From Schaalia cardiffensis (GTDB taxonomy: Bacteria; Actinomycetota; Actinomycetes; Actinomycetales; Actinomycetaceae): DNA of 64,000 nt. Position 1 is the first letter of the stretch, and every line of letters begins with the position of its first letter. The stretch covers positions 1-64,000 of the forward strand of contig NZ_JAEKIA010000001.1 in the NCBI RefSeq assembly GCF_016405145.1. The letters run 5' to 3'. Positions 44,707 to 53,425 of the stretch are shown here, piece after piece. The position numbers and the translations under genes are program-made. The notes beneath the pieces were generated by a model. The model had not been told where the DNA came from, did not search any database, and worked only from the letters and a program-made list of their open reading frames with translations.

Positions 44707-44772
44707 TCAGTTCGCGACCCTCATGAGGCGCAGTTCCTTTCAGTTCGCGGCCTTCATCTGGCGCAGTTCTTT
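44707..44772 (-). repeat. In-frame duplication of the uvrB 3' end
   Basis: On the minus strand uvrB ends [13 protein letters not shown] (stop 44740-44742) and the next 33 bases, in frame, read KELRLMRVAN-TGA (stop 44707-44709). Eleven codons including the stop are duplicated with 75-80% identity. Confidence 0.85.
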
Positions 44773-46812
44773 CTTCAAGTCGGCCACTTCATCGCGCAGG
44801 CGGGCCGCGACCTCGAATTGGAGGTTCTCCGCGGCGGCGAGCATCTGAGCGGAGAGATCTTCGATGAGTTCCGCAAGCTCCGTTTCGGCTCTTTTGCCGA
44901 GGGCGCTGCCTCTCGCGGCTTTGCGTTCGGCGGCGGATTTTTCTTTCCGGTATCCGCCTTCAAGGAGTTCTTCAGTGTCGATTTGTTCGCGGGCGAGCAT
45001 GTCGGTGACGTCCGCGATCTTCTTGCGCAGGGGTTTCGGGTCGATCCCGTGTTCGGTGTTGTAGGCGATTTGGATTTCGCGGCGGCGTTCGGTCTCGTCG
45101 ATTGCGGCGCGCATTGAGTCGGTGATCGTGTCGGCGTACATGTGGACTTCTCCGGACACATTGCGCGCGGCTCGTCCGATTGTCTGGATGAGGGAGCGGG
45201 TGGAGCGCAGGAAGCCTTCTTTGTCCGCGTCGAGGATGGACACGAGGGACACTTCAGGCAGGTCGAGGCCTTCTCTTAGCAGGTTGATGCCGACGAGTAC
45301 GTCGAATTTGCCTTGGCGCAGTTCGCGCAGGAGTTCGACGCGGCGCAGCGTGTCGACGTCTGAGTGCAGGTATTCGACTCTCACTTCGCGTTGGGCGAGG
45401 TAGGTTGTAAGGTCTTCGGCCATTTTCTTCGTCAGAGTGGTGACGAGGACGCGCTCGTCCTTGTCGACTCTTTCTCGCACCTGTTCGAGCAGGTCGTCGA
45501 TTTGTCCCTTCGTGGGTTTGACGACGATCTTCGGGTCGACGAGGCCTGTTGGGCGGATGATCTGTTCGACGACCCCGTCGGAGCGTTGGAGTTCGTAGTC
45601 GCCTGGGGTGGCTGAAAGGTAGACGGTTTGGCCGATTCTCTCAACGAATTCGTCCCATTTGAGGGGGCGGTTGTCCATTGCTGAGGGGAGGCGGAATCCG
45701 TGGTCGACGAGGGTCCGCTTTCGGGACATGTCGCCTTCGAACATGGCTCCGATCTGTGGGACGGTGACGTGTGATTCGTCGATGATGAGGAGGAAGTCGT
45801 CGGCGAAGTAGTCGAGGAGCGTGTGTGGGGGTGTTCCGGGTCCGCGTCCGTCGATGTGTCGCGAGTAGTTCTCTACTCCGGAGCAGATTCCGATTTCGCG
45901 GAGCATTTCGAGGTCGTAGGTGGTGCGCATGCGTAGGCGTTGAGCTTCGAGGAGTTTGCCTTGGCTTTCGAACCATGTGAGGCGTTCGGCGAGTTCTTCT
46001 TCGATTGTTGCGAGTGCGCGTTTCATGCGTTCTTCACCTGCGACGTAGTGGCTCGCTGGGAAGAGGTAGACGTGGTCGACTTCGCTGATGACGTCGCCTG
46101 TGAGGGGGTGGAGGACTGCGAGGGCATCGATTTCATCTCCGAACATTTCGATGCGGATCGCGAGTTCTTCGTAGACGGGGATGATTTCGATTGTGTCTCC
46201 GCGGACTCGGAAGGTGCCGCGTGTGAAAGCAATGTCGTTGCGGACGTATTGCATGTTGACGAAGGCGCGCAGCAGGTCTTCGCGGTCGATGATCATTCCG
46301 CGTTCGAGTTCGACCATTCGGGCGACATATTCTTCGGGGGTGCCGAGGCCGTAGATGCAGGACACGGAGGCGACGACGACGGTGTCACGCCTGGTGAGGA
46401 GGTTGTTCGTTGCGCTGTGGCGAAGGCGTTCGACTTCGTCGTTGATCGAGGAGTCTTTCTCGATGTACGTGTCCGTTTGGGGAATGTAGGCCTCGGGCTG
46501 GTAGTAGTCGTAGTAGGAGACGAAGTATTCGACGGCGTTGTTCGGTAGGAGTTCTCTGAACTCTGCGGCGAGTTGGGCGGCGAGGGTCTTGTTGGGTTCA
46601 ATGACGAGGGCGGGGCGTTGTACTTCTTCGATGAGCCAGGCGGTTGTTGCGGATTTACCGGTGCCGGTTGCGCCCATGAGGACGATGTCTTGTTCGCCGT
46701 CGTGGAGCCTGGCGGCCAGCTCTTGAATGGCTTTCGGCTGGTCGCCCGACGGCGTGTATTCGGAGATGACCTGGAAGGGGTTCTCCTGGCGCAGGACTGG
46801 TCGCTCACTCAC
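44740..46812 (-). CDS. uvrB: Excinuclease ABC subunit B
   Basis: Damage-verifying helicase-like subunit of nucleotide excision repair. I start at GTG 46812 ([26 protein letters not shown]), the usual N terminus; an in-frame ATG at 46842 adds ten residues. 690 residues: Walker A GATGTGKS, the beta-hairpin [22 protein letters not shown], helicase motif [32 protein letters not shown], and C-terminal UVR domain [20 protein letters not shown] that contacts UvrC. Downstream of the TPR NTPase on the same strand. Confidence 0.97.
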   Translation of the reverse strand: MSERPVLRQENPFQVISEYTPSGDQPKAIQELAARLHDGEQDIVLMGATGTGKSATTAWLIEEVQRPALVIEPNKTLAAQLAAEFRELLPNNAVEYFVSYYDYYQPEAYIPQTDTYIEKDSSINDEVERLRHSATNNLLTRRDTVVVASVSCIYGLGTPEEYVARMVELERGMIIDREDLLRAFVNMQYVRNDIAFTRGTFRVRGDTIEIIPVYEELAIRIEMFGDEIDALAVLHPLTGDVISEVDHVYLFPASHYVAGEERMKRALATIEEELAERLTWFESQGKLLEAQRLRMRTTYDLEMLREIGICSGVENYSRHIDGRGPGTPPHTLLDYFADDFLLIIDESHVTVPQIGAMFEGDMSRKRTLVDHGFRLPSAMDNRPLKWDEFVERIGQTVYLSATPGDYELQRSDGVVEQIIRPTGLVDPKIVVKPTKGQIDDLLEQVRERVDKDERVLVTTLTKKMAEDLTTYLAQREVRVEYLHSDVDTLRRVELLRELRQGKFDVLVGINLLREGLDLPEVSLVSILDADKEGFLRSTRSLIQTIGRAARNVSGEVHMYADTITDSMRAAIDETERRREIQIAYNTEHGIDPKPLRKKIADVTDMLAREQIDTEELLEGGYRKEKSAAERKAARGSALGKRAETELAELIEDLSAQMLAAAENLQFEVAARLRDEVADLKKELRQMKAAN

Positions 46813-46896
46813 GGCCTCAACGCTAGCGCACGCCGTGTGCATCTTCGTTCCGGCTGGCTACTGGCAAGTTGTCGTCGGGGTGACGGTGGACTGGTC

Positions 46897-49800
46897 TCAG
46901 GGCTGCTTGGGCGATGCGTCCGATCCATCTTCGCGTTTGAGGTATCGCAGTGCTTCCCGTACGTGTTGTGTGAGCGGGTGATTCGGGCCGAGGACGCGAA
47001 GACAATCGTTGAGAAGCGCCTCAAACAAGCCGATCGCCTCATCCACACGACCAGCCCAAGCCAAGCACGACGCCAGATTGCCCCTCGTCGCCAAAGTATT
47101 GGGGTGATCGGAGCCTAAAATCCTCTGCCGGTCCTCCAGCAGCGCCTCAAACAAGCCGATCGCCTCATCCACACGACCAGCCCTAGCCAAGAACGACGCC
47201 AGATTATTCCTCGCCGCCAAAGTATTGGGGTGATCGGAGCCTAAAATCCTCTGCAGGTCCTCCAGCAGCGCCTCAAACAAGCCGATCGCCTCATCCACAC
47301 GACCAGCCCAAGCCAAGCACGACGCCAGATTATTCCTCGTCGTCAAAGTGTCGGGGTGGTCTACGCCTAAAATCCTCTGCCGGTCCTCCAGCAGCGCCTC
47401 AAACAAGCCGATCGCCTCATCCACACGACCAGCCCTAGCCAAAAACGACGCCAGATTATTCCTCGTCGTCAAAGTGTCGGGGTGGTCGGCGCCCAAAACC
47501 CGCTGCCGGTCTGCAAGCAGCGCCTCAAACCGGCCGATCGCCTCATCCACACGACCAGCCCTAGCCAACAACGACGCCAGATTATTCCTCGTCGCCAAAG
47601 TATTGGGGTGGTCGGCGCCCAAAACCCTCTGCCGGTCTGCAAGCAGCGCCTCAAACCGGCCGATCGCCTCATCCACACGACCAGCCTCACCCACCCACCT
47701 GGCCAGATTATTCCTCGTCGCCAAAGTGTCGGGGTGGTCGGCGCCCAAAACCCTCTGCCGGTCGACAAGCAGCGCCTCAAACCGGCCGATCGCCTCATCC
47801 ACACGACCAGCCTCACCCACCCACCTGGCCAGATTATTCCTCGTCGCCAAAGTATTGGGGTGGTCGGCGCCCAAAACCCTCTGCCGGTCGACAAGCAGCG
47901 CCTCAAACCGGCCGATCGCCTCATCCACACGACCAGCCTCACCCACCCACCTGGCCAGATTATTCCTCGTCGCCAAAGTGTCGGGGTGGTCGGCGCCTAA
48001 AACCCTCTGCCGGTCGACAAGCAGCGCCTCAAACCGGCCGATCGCCTCATCCACACGACCAGCCTCACCCACCCACCTGGCCAGATTATTCCTTGTTGTC
48101 AAAGTGTCGGGGTGGTCGGCGCCTAAAATCCTCTGCAGGTCGACAAGCAGCGCCTCGAACCGGCCGATCGCCTCATCCACACGACCAGCCTCACCCACCC
48201 ACCTGGCCAGATTATTCCTTGTTGTCAAAGTGTCGGGGTGGTCGGCGCCTAAAATCCTCTGCCGGTCGACAAGCAGCGCCTCGAACCGGCCGATCGCCTC
48301 ATCCACACGACCAGCCTCACCCAACCACGTGCTCAGATTACCCCTTGTCGCCAAAGTATTGGAGTGATCGGGCCCGTGAGTCTTGGACTTCTCCGGCAGA
48401 ATTTGTTGAAGAATCTCTGCAGCTTCGTAGGGTTTCCCTGATTCTCCAAGGAATCTGGCGTGCCACTCACGCAGTTTGAGCAGCTGAGGCGGATCAAACT
48501 CCCCGAATTGCTCGGCCGCGTTGATTGCGGCAGTAATGCGTGCAATCGCCGTCGTGTAGTCATACTGCTGCTGGGCAAACAAGGCGAGGGTACTGATTGC
48601 GATGACATCTTCCAGAGACGTATCTTCCGATTTCTGAAGCCGCCGCTGCCATTCCGCAAGATTCAACGCCCTCGGCACCAAAGGCATCGAGATCCCGTCT
48701 CCTGCTTCGTTCTTGATATGCCTCGAGGTGATACCCCGTAGTTGGGCTCTAAACCCTTCTACTTCTTCAGTGGCAAACTGTTGACCTATCTCATCACGGC
48801 AACGCTCTGCCAGCAGAGCCTCCGTAAATGCTTCAACCCCTTCAGATAAACGGCACCATTGTGCAGGATCCACCGCTCTTACAGCACCTTCGGATATCTC
48901 CTCCGAGTTAAGAAAAGCGCTTGACGCCGCGAGATCTTCCAAGACGCCAGGCACGAAGGAACAGAGGGGATCTTCGATGGGATTGATAGCGACAGCGAGG
49001 CACAAAGCCTGCTGGATATGACTTTCAAGGCTGCGCCAACGGAGTCGAAGGATCTCATGAATATCATGAGGAACAGTCAATCCTGATTCGCCCAGAACAA
49101 CTGCGTCACCGTGCAGCTGAATCTGCCGCTGAATAGAGGGGACCGTCAGCCACAGCTTCACATAGTGAGGATTCGGCAGCTGAGTCACCACTGCACGAGC
49201 AACATCATCGGTGGTGTTCGGTGCATGGGATTTAACGAGTAAAACGAGGTCTTCCTCGTCAAGGTTCGGCACCGCAATACGTACCGCAGTATCCGCTTCT
49301 TCTGCATCCTCCAACCATTGTGAAAAGGGATCTTCCGCATTGCGTTCGGGCCATGTCGTCGCGACCACCATGATGCTGCGTTCTTTTCGGGCGACGAGAG
49401 TGCTCAAGAACTTGGAGAAGTCGTCACCCATGAGGTGGATATCCTCCACAGCCACCACAACAGGCAAGCCCGAATGAGTAAAATCCGCCAGTGCCTCGGC
49501 AAGTTCGACTGAACGGGACTGATGCTGCCCCCGGACCCTTTCGCCCTGATCGATCGTCATGCGCAAGTCATCCTGATTCAGGGCTCTCTCATTGGATGCC
49601 TTCAGTCCTCGCCACCCAAGCTTGACAAGGGTCGCCAACCCCGGTGCCACGAAATCCAAACTGACGCTCGCCCCTGTTGCTCCCTCAATAAGCAGCTCCA
49701 AGACCCTATCTAGTGCCCCCGCTGCCTCCTCTTCGCCATAGGCCGTGCACAGTTCCTGAAGGGTCGTCTTCAAGGGCGCCGCGAAAGCACCAAGCTTCTC

Positions 49801-50238
49801 CCACGATGAGCGGCGCTCCTCCAAAGCGAGCATGAGCGGAACCGTGTGAGCATCAAGCTGCGGGCGTAACTCGGCGACTGCATCCAGATAACTACCCCTG
49901 CTCAGCCGTTCACAGTTCAGGCCCCACCATCCGAAAGAGGGCAAGGCTCCAGCTGGCCAGGTGAAATCCTTCGGATTGGGAGCCACGAGTTTCCGCGCAG
50001 CCATCGGGTCCGCGCCCGCAGTCTCAACACGAACGGGTTCTTGCATCGGTGGCCAGTACGGATCATTCTCTCTCAGCTTCTGGTAAAGCTCTTGGATGAT
50101 TCGAGTCTTGCCCACTCCAGAGGGGCCCTCAAGGACAACAACACGCGGCGAAGCCGTGTCCCCTTCCTGTAGGTTCCTCAATTGCTTCAAGAGATCATCG
50201 ACGATCTGAACATGAGGACCCAGGAGTTCATTCACCAT
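46897..50238 (-). CDS. STAND-like P-loop NTPase with eleven TPR repeats
   Basis: An 1113-residue protein of unknown function. Residues 30-300 form an AAA_16/STAND-type nucleotide-binding domain: Walker A GPSGVGKT (38-45), Walker B-like LPVVVAVEDIH (258-268), sensor-like MVVATTWPER (290-299). Residues about 300-620 are helical with no assigned domain. Residues 623-1084 are eleven 42-residue kinesin-light-chain-type TPR units (consensus DHPDTLATRNNLA...AGRVDEAIGRFEALL), then a capping half-repeat. No N-terminal effector, DNA-binding domain or membrane segment is evident. It lies 16 bases after coaE, splitting the conserved coaE-uvrB neighbourhood, and its 5' two-thirds look less GC-rich than the flanking genes, suggesting acquisition. 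NTPase-plus-TPR architecture occurs in signalling regulators and antiphage Avs-like proteins; neither role is shown here. Confidence 0.8.
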   Translation of the reverse strand: MVNELLGPHVQIVDDLLKQLRNLQEGDTASPRVVVLEGPSGVGKTRIIQELYQKLRENDPYWPPMQEPVRVETAGADPMAARKLVAPNPKDFTWPAGALPSFGWWGLNCERLSRGSYLDAVAELRPQLDAHTVPLMLALEERRSSWEKLGAFAAPLKTTLQELCTAYGEEEAAGALDRVLELLIEGATGASVSLDFVAPGLATLVKLGWRGLKASNERALNQDDLRMTIDQGERVRGQHQSRSVELAEALADFTHSGLPVVVAVEDIHLMGDDFSKFLSTLVARKERSIMVVATTWPERNAEDPFSQWLEDAEEADTAVRIAVPNLDEEDLVLLVKSHAPNTTDDVARAVVTQLPNPHYVKLWLTVPSIQRQIQLHGDAVVLGESGLTVPHDIHEILRLRWRSLESHIQQALCLAVAINPIEDPLCSFVPGVLEDLAASSAFLNSEEISEGAVRAVDPAQWCRLSEGVEAFTEALLAERCRDEIGQQFATEEVEGFRAQLRGITSRHIKNEAGDGISMPLVPRALNLAEWQRRLQKSEDTSLEDVIAISTLALFAQQQYDYTTAIARITAAINAAEQFGEFDPPQLLKLREWHARFLGESGKPYEAAEILQQILPEKSKTHGPDHSNTLATRGNLSTWLGEAGRVDEAIGRFEALLVDRQRILGADHPDTLTTRNNLARWVGEAGRVDEAIGRFEALLVDLQRILGADHPDTLTTRNNLARWVGEAGRVDEAIGRFEALLVDRQRVLGADHPDTLATRNNLARWVGEAGRVDEAIGRFEALLVDRQRVLGADHPNTLATRNNLARWVGEAGRVDEAIGRFEALLVDRQRVLGADHPDTLATRNNLARWVGEAGRVDEAIGRFEALLADRQRVLGADHPNTLATRNNLASLLARAGRVDEAIGRFEALLADRQRVLGADHPDTLTTRNNLASFLARAGRVDEAIGLFEALLEDRQRILGVDHPDTLTTRNNLASCLAWAGRVDEAIGLFEALLEDLQRILGSDHPNTLAARNNLASFLARAGRVDEAIGLFEALLEDRQRILGSDHPNTLATRGNLASCLAWAGRVDEAIGLFEALLNDCLRVLGPNHPLTQHVREALRYLKREDGSDASPKQP
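46987..48372 (-). repeat. Eleven 126-bp near-identical TPR-coding units
   Basis: Period exactly 126 bp (42 codons). Several adjacent units differ at only a few bases; the first five-to-six carry ARWVGEAGRVDEAIGRFEALLVD and the last four ASxLAxAGRVDEAIGLFEALLED, so there are two homogenised sub-blocks. This is a substrate for recombination-driven copy-number change. Confidence 0.95.
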
Positions 50239-50254
50239 GTGGCCAATATTACGT

Positions 50255-50917
50255 TCAACTCGCTTTCAGCCACGTAGTAACAACAGTTCCGATCAAGCCC
50301 TGGCATTCCTCAACACTGCCAGTATTCGTGATCCAAATTGAGGCAAGCGCACGTCTCTGGTCCTCAGTCGCCTGCATCCTGATCCGGGCTTGAGCATCCG
50401 CCCGGCTCATCCCACGGGCCTCCAAGCGCTGCAATCGAATTTCCAGTGGAGCGTCAACGACAATGACCACGTCGAAACCTGATGCTGTTCCCGCTTCGGC
50501 GAGAAGCGGCACGTCATATACGGCGAGCCCCCCAGGCGGCGCAGAAGACAGAACCTCATCCGCTCGCTGAGCAATCAAAGGATGGGTGATCGCCTCAAGA
50601 TCAGCGCGCGCCACCGGATCAGAAAACACAATCTGTGCCAGCCGTGAACGATCGAGCGCCCCGTCCTCGTCAATGAGAAAAGCGCCGAAACGTCTTGCGA
50701 TCGCGTGAAGGCCGGGGGTGCCTGGGGCGACAACCTCACGGGCGATCTGATCCGCATCCGCAACCACCGCACCCAAATCCTCAAAAGCGCGGGCAACCGT
50801 CGACTTACCAGCGCCGATCCCGCCAGTCAGAGCAATGAAGAGAGCACGATCGCCCGGTTTCTTCCAGGTGCGAAAAAGCTCAGCCTTCGCCTGGCCAACA
50901 CGAATCACAGTGTCCAT
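50255..50917 (-). CDS. coaE: Dephospho-CoA kinase
   Basis: Last step of coenzyme A synthesis: ATP-dependent 3'-phosphorylation of dephospho-CoA. P-loop LTGGIGAGKSTVA (30-42), DADQIAREVV, and DVPLLAEAG are family signatures. 220 residues with an N-terminal extension of about 25 residues before the P-loop (MDTVIRVGQAKAELFRTWKK), so a start closer to GDRALFIALTG is possible, but no internal start fits. Followed after 16 bases by the TPR NTPase; divergent from brnQ. Confidence 0.95.
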   Translation of the reverse strand: MDTVIRVGQAKAELFRTWKKPGDRALFIALTGGIGAGKSTVARAFEDLGAVVADADQIAREVVAPGTPGLHAIARRFGAFLIDEDGALDRSRLAQIVFSDPVARADLEAITHPLIAQRADEVLSSAPPGGLAVYDVPLLAEAGTASGFDVVIVVDAPLEIRLQRLEARGMSRADAQARIRMQATEDQRRALASIWITNTGSVEECQGLIGTVVTTWLKAS

Positions 50918-51035
50918 ACGCTCAGCCTAATGCGAACGACACCACCCGTTTTCCCTTGGAGCCACGAGCATGGCACGATAGCGAAGGCCACTCACCACGA
51001 AGCCTGAAATACATACGCCCATTTAAGGACCCATT

Positions 51036-52379
51036 GTGTCGACGACGGTCGAAACCGGAAAGAAGCGCACGTCAAGCGTTCGCCTCATTGCAACCTCCCT
51101 CACCCTGTTTTCCATGTTCTTCGGTGCGGGTAACCTCATTTTCCCGCCAATGATCGGCGTCGAAGCAGGCACATCCTTCCTTCCCGCCATCACAGGATTC
51201 CTCCTCGGCGGCGTTGCGCTCCCCGTTCTTTCAATCATCGTCATTGCCCTATCAGGCACAGACCTGCGCGACCTGTCGAACAGGGGCGGGCGTATCTTCG
51301 GCGTCATTTTCTCCTGCGCCGTTTATCTGTCGATCGGGGCCTTCTACGCCCTGCCCCGCACCGGAGCGGTCAGCTTCTCAACAGCGGTCAGTCCCCTGAC
51401 CGGTTGGACCTCGACAAGCGTCTCCGTCATCTTCAACGCCCTCTTCTTCGCTCTCGCCTTCTACCTGTCGTGGAAGCCCGGCGAAATTATCGACCGCCTC
51501 GGGAAGATCCTCACGCCGCTACTTCTCGGCCTGCTGACCCTCCTCGCGCTTGTCTCCGTCTTCACCTTCGACGGCACACCTGGCGCACCTAGCGAACAAT
51601 ACGCATCACACCCGCTCACCGCAGGCATCCTGTCCGGCTACCTCACAATGGACTCCCTCGGCGGCCTCGCCTTCGGGATCATCGTCGTCACCTCCTTCAC
51701 GCGCACCGGAGGTGGAATCGGCGCGAAGACCGTCAAGCGCACCTCCATCGCCGCGACAATCGCCGGCGGTCTCCTCGCGCTCGTCTACCTCAGCCTGGGC
51801 TTGATCGGCTTAAAGATGCCCGGGGCGCATGCCTTCGACAACGGCGCCGAGCTCCTGTCGCAGGCTTCCAACCTGGCGCTCGGCCCCTTCGGTCAGATCG
51901 CCTTCGGCCTCATCGTCGTCACGGCCTGCATGACGACCGCAGTCGGTCTGCTTGTCGCGACCTCGGAGTTCTTCGCGCGCCTGATACCCAAGATCCGCTA
52001 TGAGACGTGGCTCGCCGGATTCGCGATCATTTCCTTCATCATCGCATCCGCTGGTTTGAACAAGGTCCTCGCGGTTGCTGGTCCGATCATCGGGCTGCTT
52101 TACCCGGTCGCGATCACGATCATTTTCATCACGATCTTCACCCACCCGCTGCGCCACATCACCCGTTGTGAATTGGCATTCAAGCTCGCCGCGTGGACCG
52201 CATCCGCATTGTCGATCCTGGCGACCCTAAAGGACCTGGGGATCGCCGCTGAAAGCATTGAAGGCTTCATCGGATGGCTGCCCGGCCACGCCGAATCCGT
52301 CGCGTGGGTGATCCCCACAATCCTCATGGCGATCATTGGGCTGGTGATTGACTTCAGAGTGGCGCGATCGGGCAACTGA
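51036..52379 (+). CDS. brnQ: Branched-chain amino acid transporter BrnQ (LIVCS family)
   Basis: Na+ or H+ coupled uptake of Leu, Ile and Val. 447 residues with about twelve membrane segments. The family N terminus SLTLFSMFFGAGNLIFPPMIG is intact, followed by FYALPRTGAVSF and MDSLGGLAFGIIVVTSF. GTG start at 51036 with AAGGA six bases upstream. Monocistronic, ending at the 94-bp repeat array. Confidence 0.95.
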   Translation: MSTTVETGKKRTSSVRLIATSLTLFSMFFGAGNLIFPPMIGVEAGTSFLPAITGFLLGGVALPVLSIIVIALSGTDLRDLSNRGGRIFGVIFSCAVYLSIGAFYALPRTGAVSFSTAVSPLTGWTSTSVSVIFNALFFALAFYLSWKPGEIIDRLGKILTPLLLGLLTLLALVSVFTFDGTPGAPSEQYASHPLTAGILSGYLTMDSLGGLAFGIIVVTSFTRTGGGIGAKTVKRTSIAATIAGGLLALVYLSLGLIGLKMPGAHAFDNGAELLSQASNLALGPFGQIAFGLIVVTACMTTAVGLLVATSEFFARLIPKIRYETWLAGFAIISFIIASAGLNKVLAVAGPIIGLLYPVAITIIFITIFTHPLRHITRCELAFKLAAWTASALSILATLKDLGIAAESIEGFIGWLPGHAESVAWVIPTILMAIIGLVIDFRVARSGN

Positions 52380-52403
52380 AGCGAGCTGTGGCATCGCTTG
52401 CCT

Positions 52404-52752
52404 CCCCGATTATGATCTCGGAGCTGAACCGGACGCTGCTTCGGTGTCGAAATCGCTTTCGGGGTTCACAGGTGAGCGCCGCCGGAGCTACTGAGCACCC
52501 CAATTATGATCTCGGAGCTGAACCGGACACTGCCGGAGTATCGAAATCATATTCGGGGTTGGCAAGTGAGTCTCATCCGGGCTCCTAGAAACCCCGATTA
52601 TCATCTCGGCACTATTCGGGACGCTGCTGAAGTACCGAAATCGCTTGCGGGGTTCACAAGTGAGCCCCGCCAGGGCTACTGCGCACCCCGATTATGCTCT
52701 CGACGCTAGTCCAAGCCACGTTGAAGCACCGAGACTGCTTTCGGGGTCGAGG
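52404..52752 (+). repeat. 94-bp tandem repeat, three full units and a partial fourth
   Basis: Units start at 52404, 52498, 52592 and 52686, each opening CCCC(G/A)ATTAT(G/C)(A/C)TCTCG and carrying (T/G)(T/C)GGGGT about 55 bases later, so a CCCCGA...TCGGGG inverted bracket recurs. Units are diverged (roughly 70-85% alike by eye). 94 is not a multiple of three and the frames break, so it is non-coding. Confidence 0.88.
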
Positions 52753-53358
52753 ACTCTTCTTGGGCAAGCAGAATTGCTAGCGCCTGTGATCTCTTGAGCC
52801 ATGTGGACTATCCAAGGCGCATCAAAATGCAGGTCCTGGGTGTTGCCCCCATTCAGACTCACCTGGGTGATGTCCATTCATACCTACGCCGCTCAAACAA
52901 GAATCAGACGAAAAGTACTCTTCCTGCCTGGTTTCTAAGTGGAACTGCCTTATCCGTCTTATCCGTATAGGTGGCTCAGAATCTCTTTCACCGAGAACAA
53001 GGTGGCTTTACCGCTGATAGGAAACAACGAGACCGCCGTACGTTTCACCAACACCCTGGGCACTGAGAAACACCGCTCGATCATCTCCGGATAGGAAGCG
53101 CCTCCATGTAAGCCACTGCTCCGAACATGAAGAAGAAGCAAGCGATCACTGAACTCGCTGCCTTCCTGGAGGGCCCCTTCTCCGAACATGAAGGGAAGAC
53201 AACTAGCCAAAGATCCCCTAGGGTCCTCGCTAAGTGGCCACACGTCACGGACAGCAGGCACTAACTCGCAGTAAATCCAGGTTCCAAGGCAAGGGCGCCA
53301 AATCCCCTGCTTTCCACGCCAGGTGCGCTCCTCCCCGCTCCATCAACTCATAACGAAA
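52753..53358. other. Gene-poor region between brnQ repeats and rpsA
   Basis: About 600 bp, visibly less GC-rich than the surroundings around 52760-53260. Open frames at 52692-52877 (minus, 61 codons) and 52959-53261 (minus, 100 codons) have no ribosome binding sites or recognisable families. The plus-strand stretch LRISFTENKVALPLIGNNETAVRF (around 52974-53050) has protein-like character but lacks a start and soon meets a stop. Possibly decayed acquired DNA; nothing firm. Confidence 0.45.
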
Positions 53359-53390
53359 GCGTGCGCCCCCCCGAATCGCGGGGCGCACGC
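53359..53390 (-). terminator. Terminator after rpsA
   Basis: GCGTGCGCCCC (53359-53369) is the exact complement of 53380-53390; on the minus strand it is followed by TTTCGTT. It lies 35 bases after the rpsA stop. A smaller CCGGC/GCCGG hairpin precedes it at about 53408. Confidence 0.75.
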
Positions 53391-53425
53391 CCAAAGCTGA
53401 ATCCTCCGGCTATCGCCGGGCTGAA

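Noticed and set aside
47348-48367. A 339-codon repeat protein on the plus strand opposite the TPR gene
   Set aside because: Its repeats merely mirror the 126-bp units of the TPR array, which has the recognisable TPR consensus on the minus strand.
52388-52709. Two short plus-strand frames starting MISELNRTL-like
   Set aside because: They are the 94-bp repeat read in successive frames; the array shifts frame at each unit.
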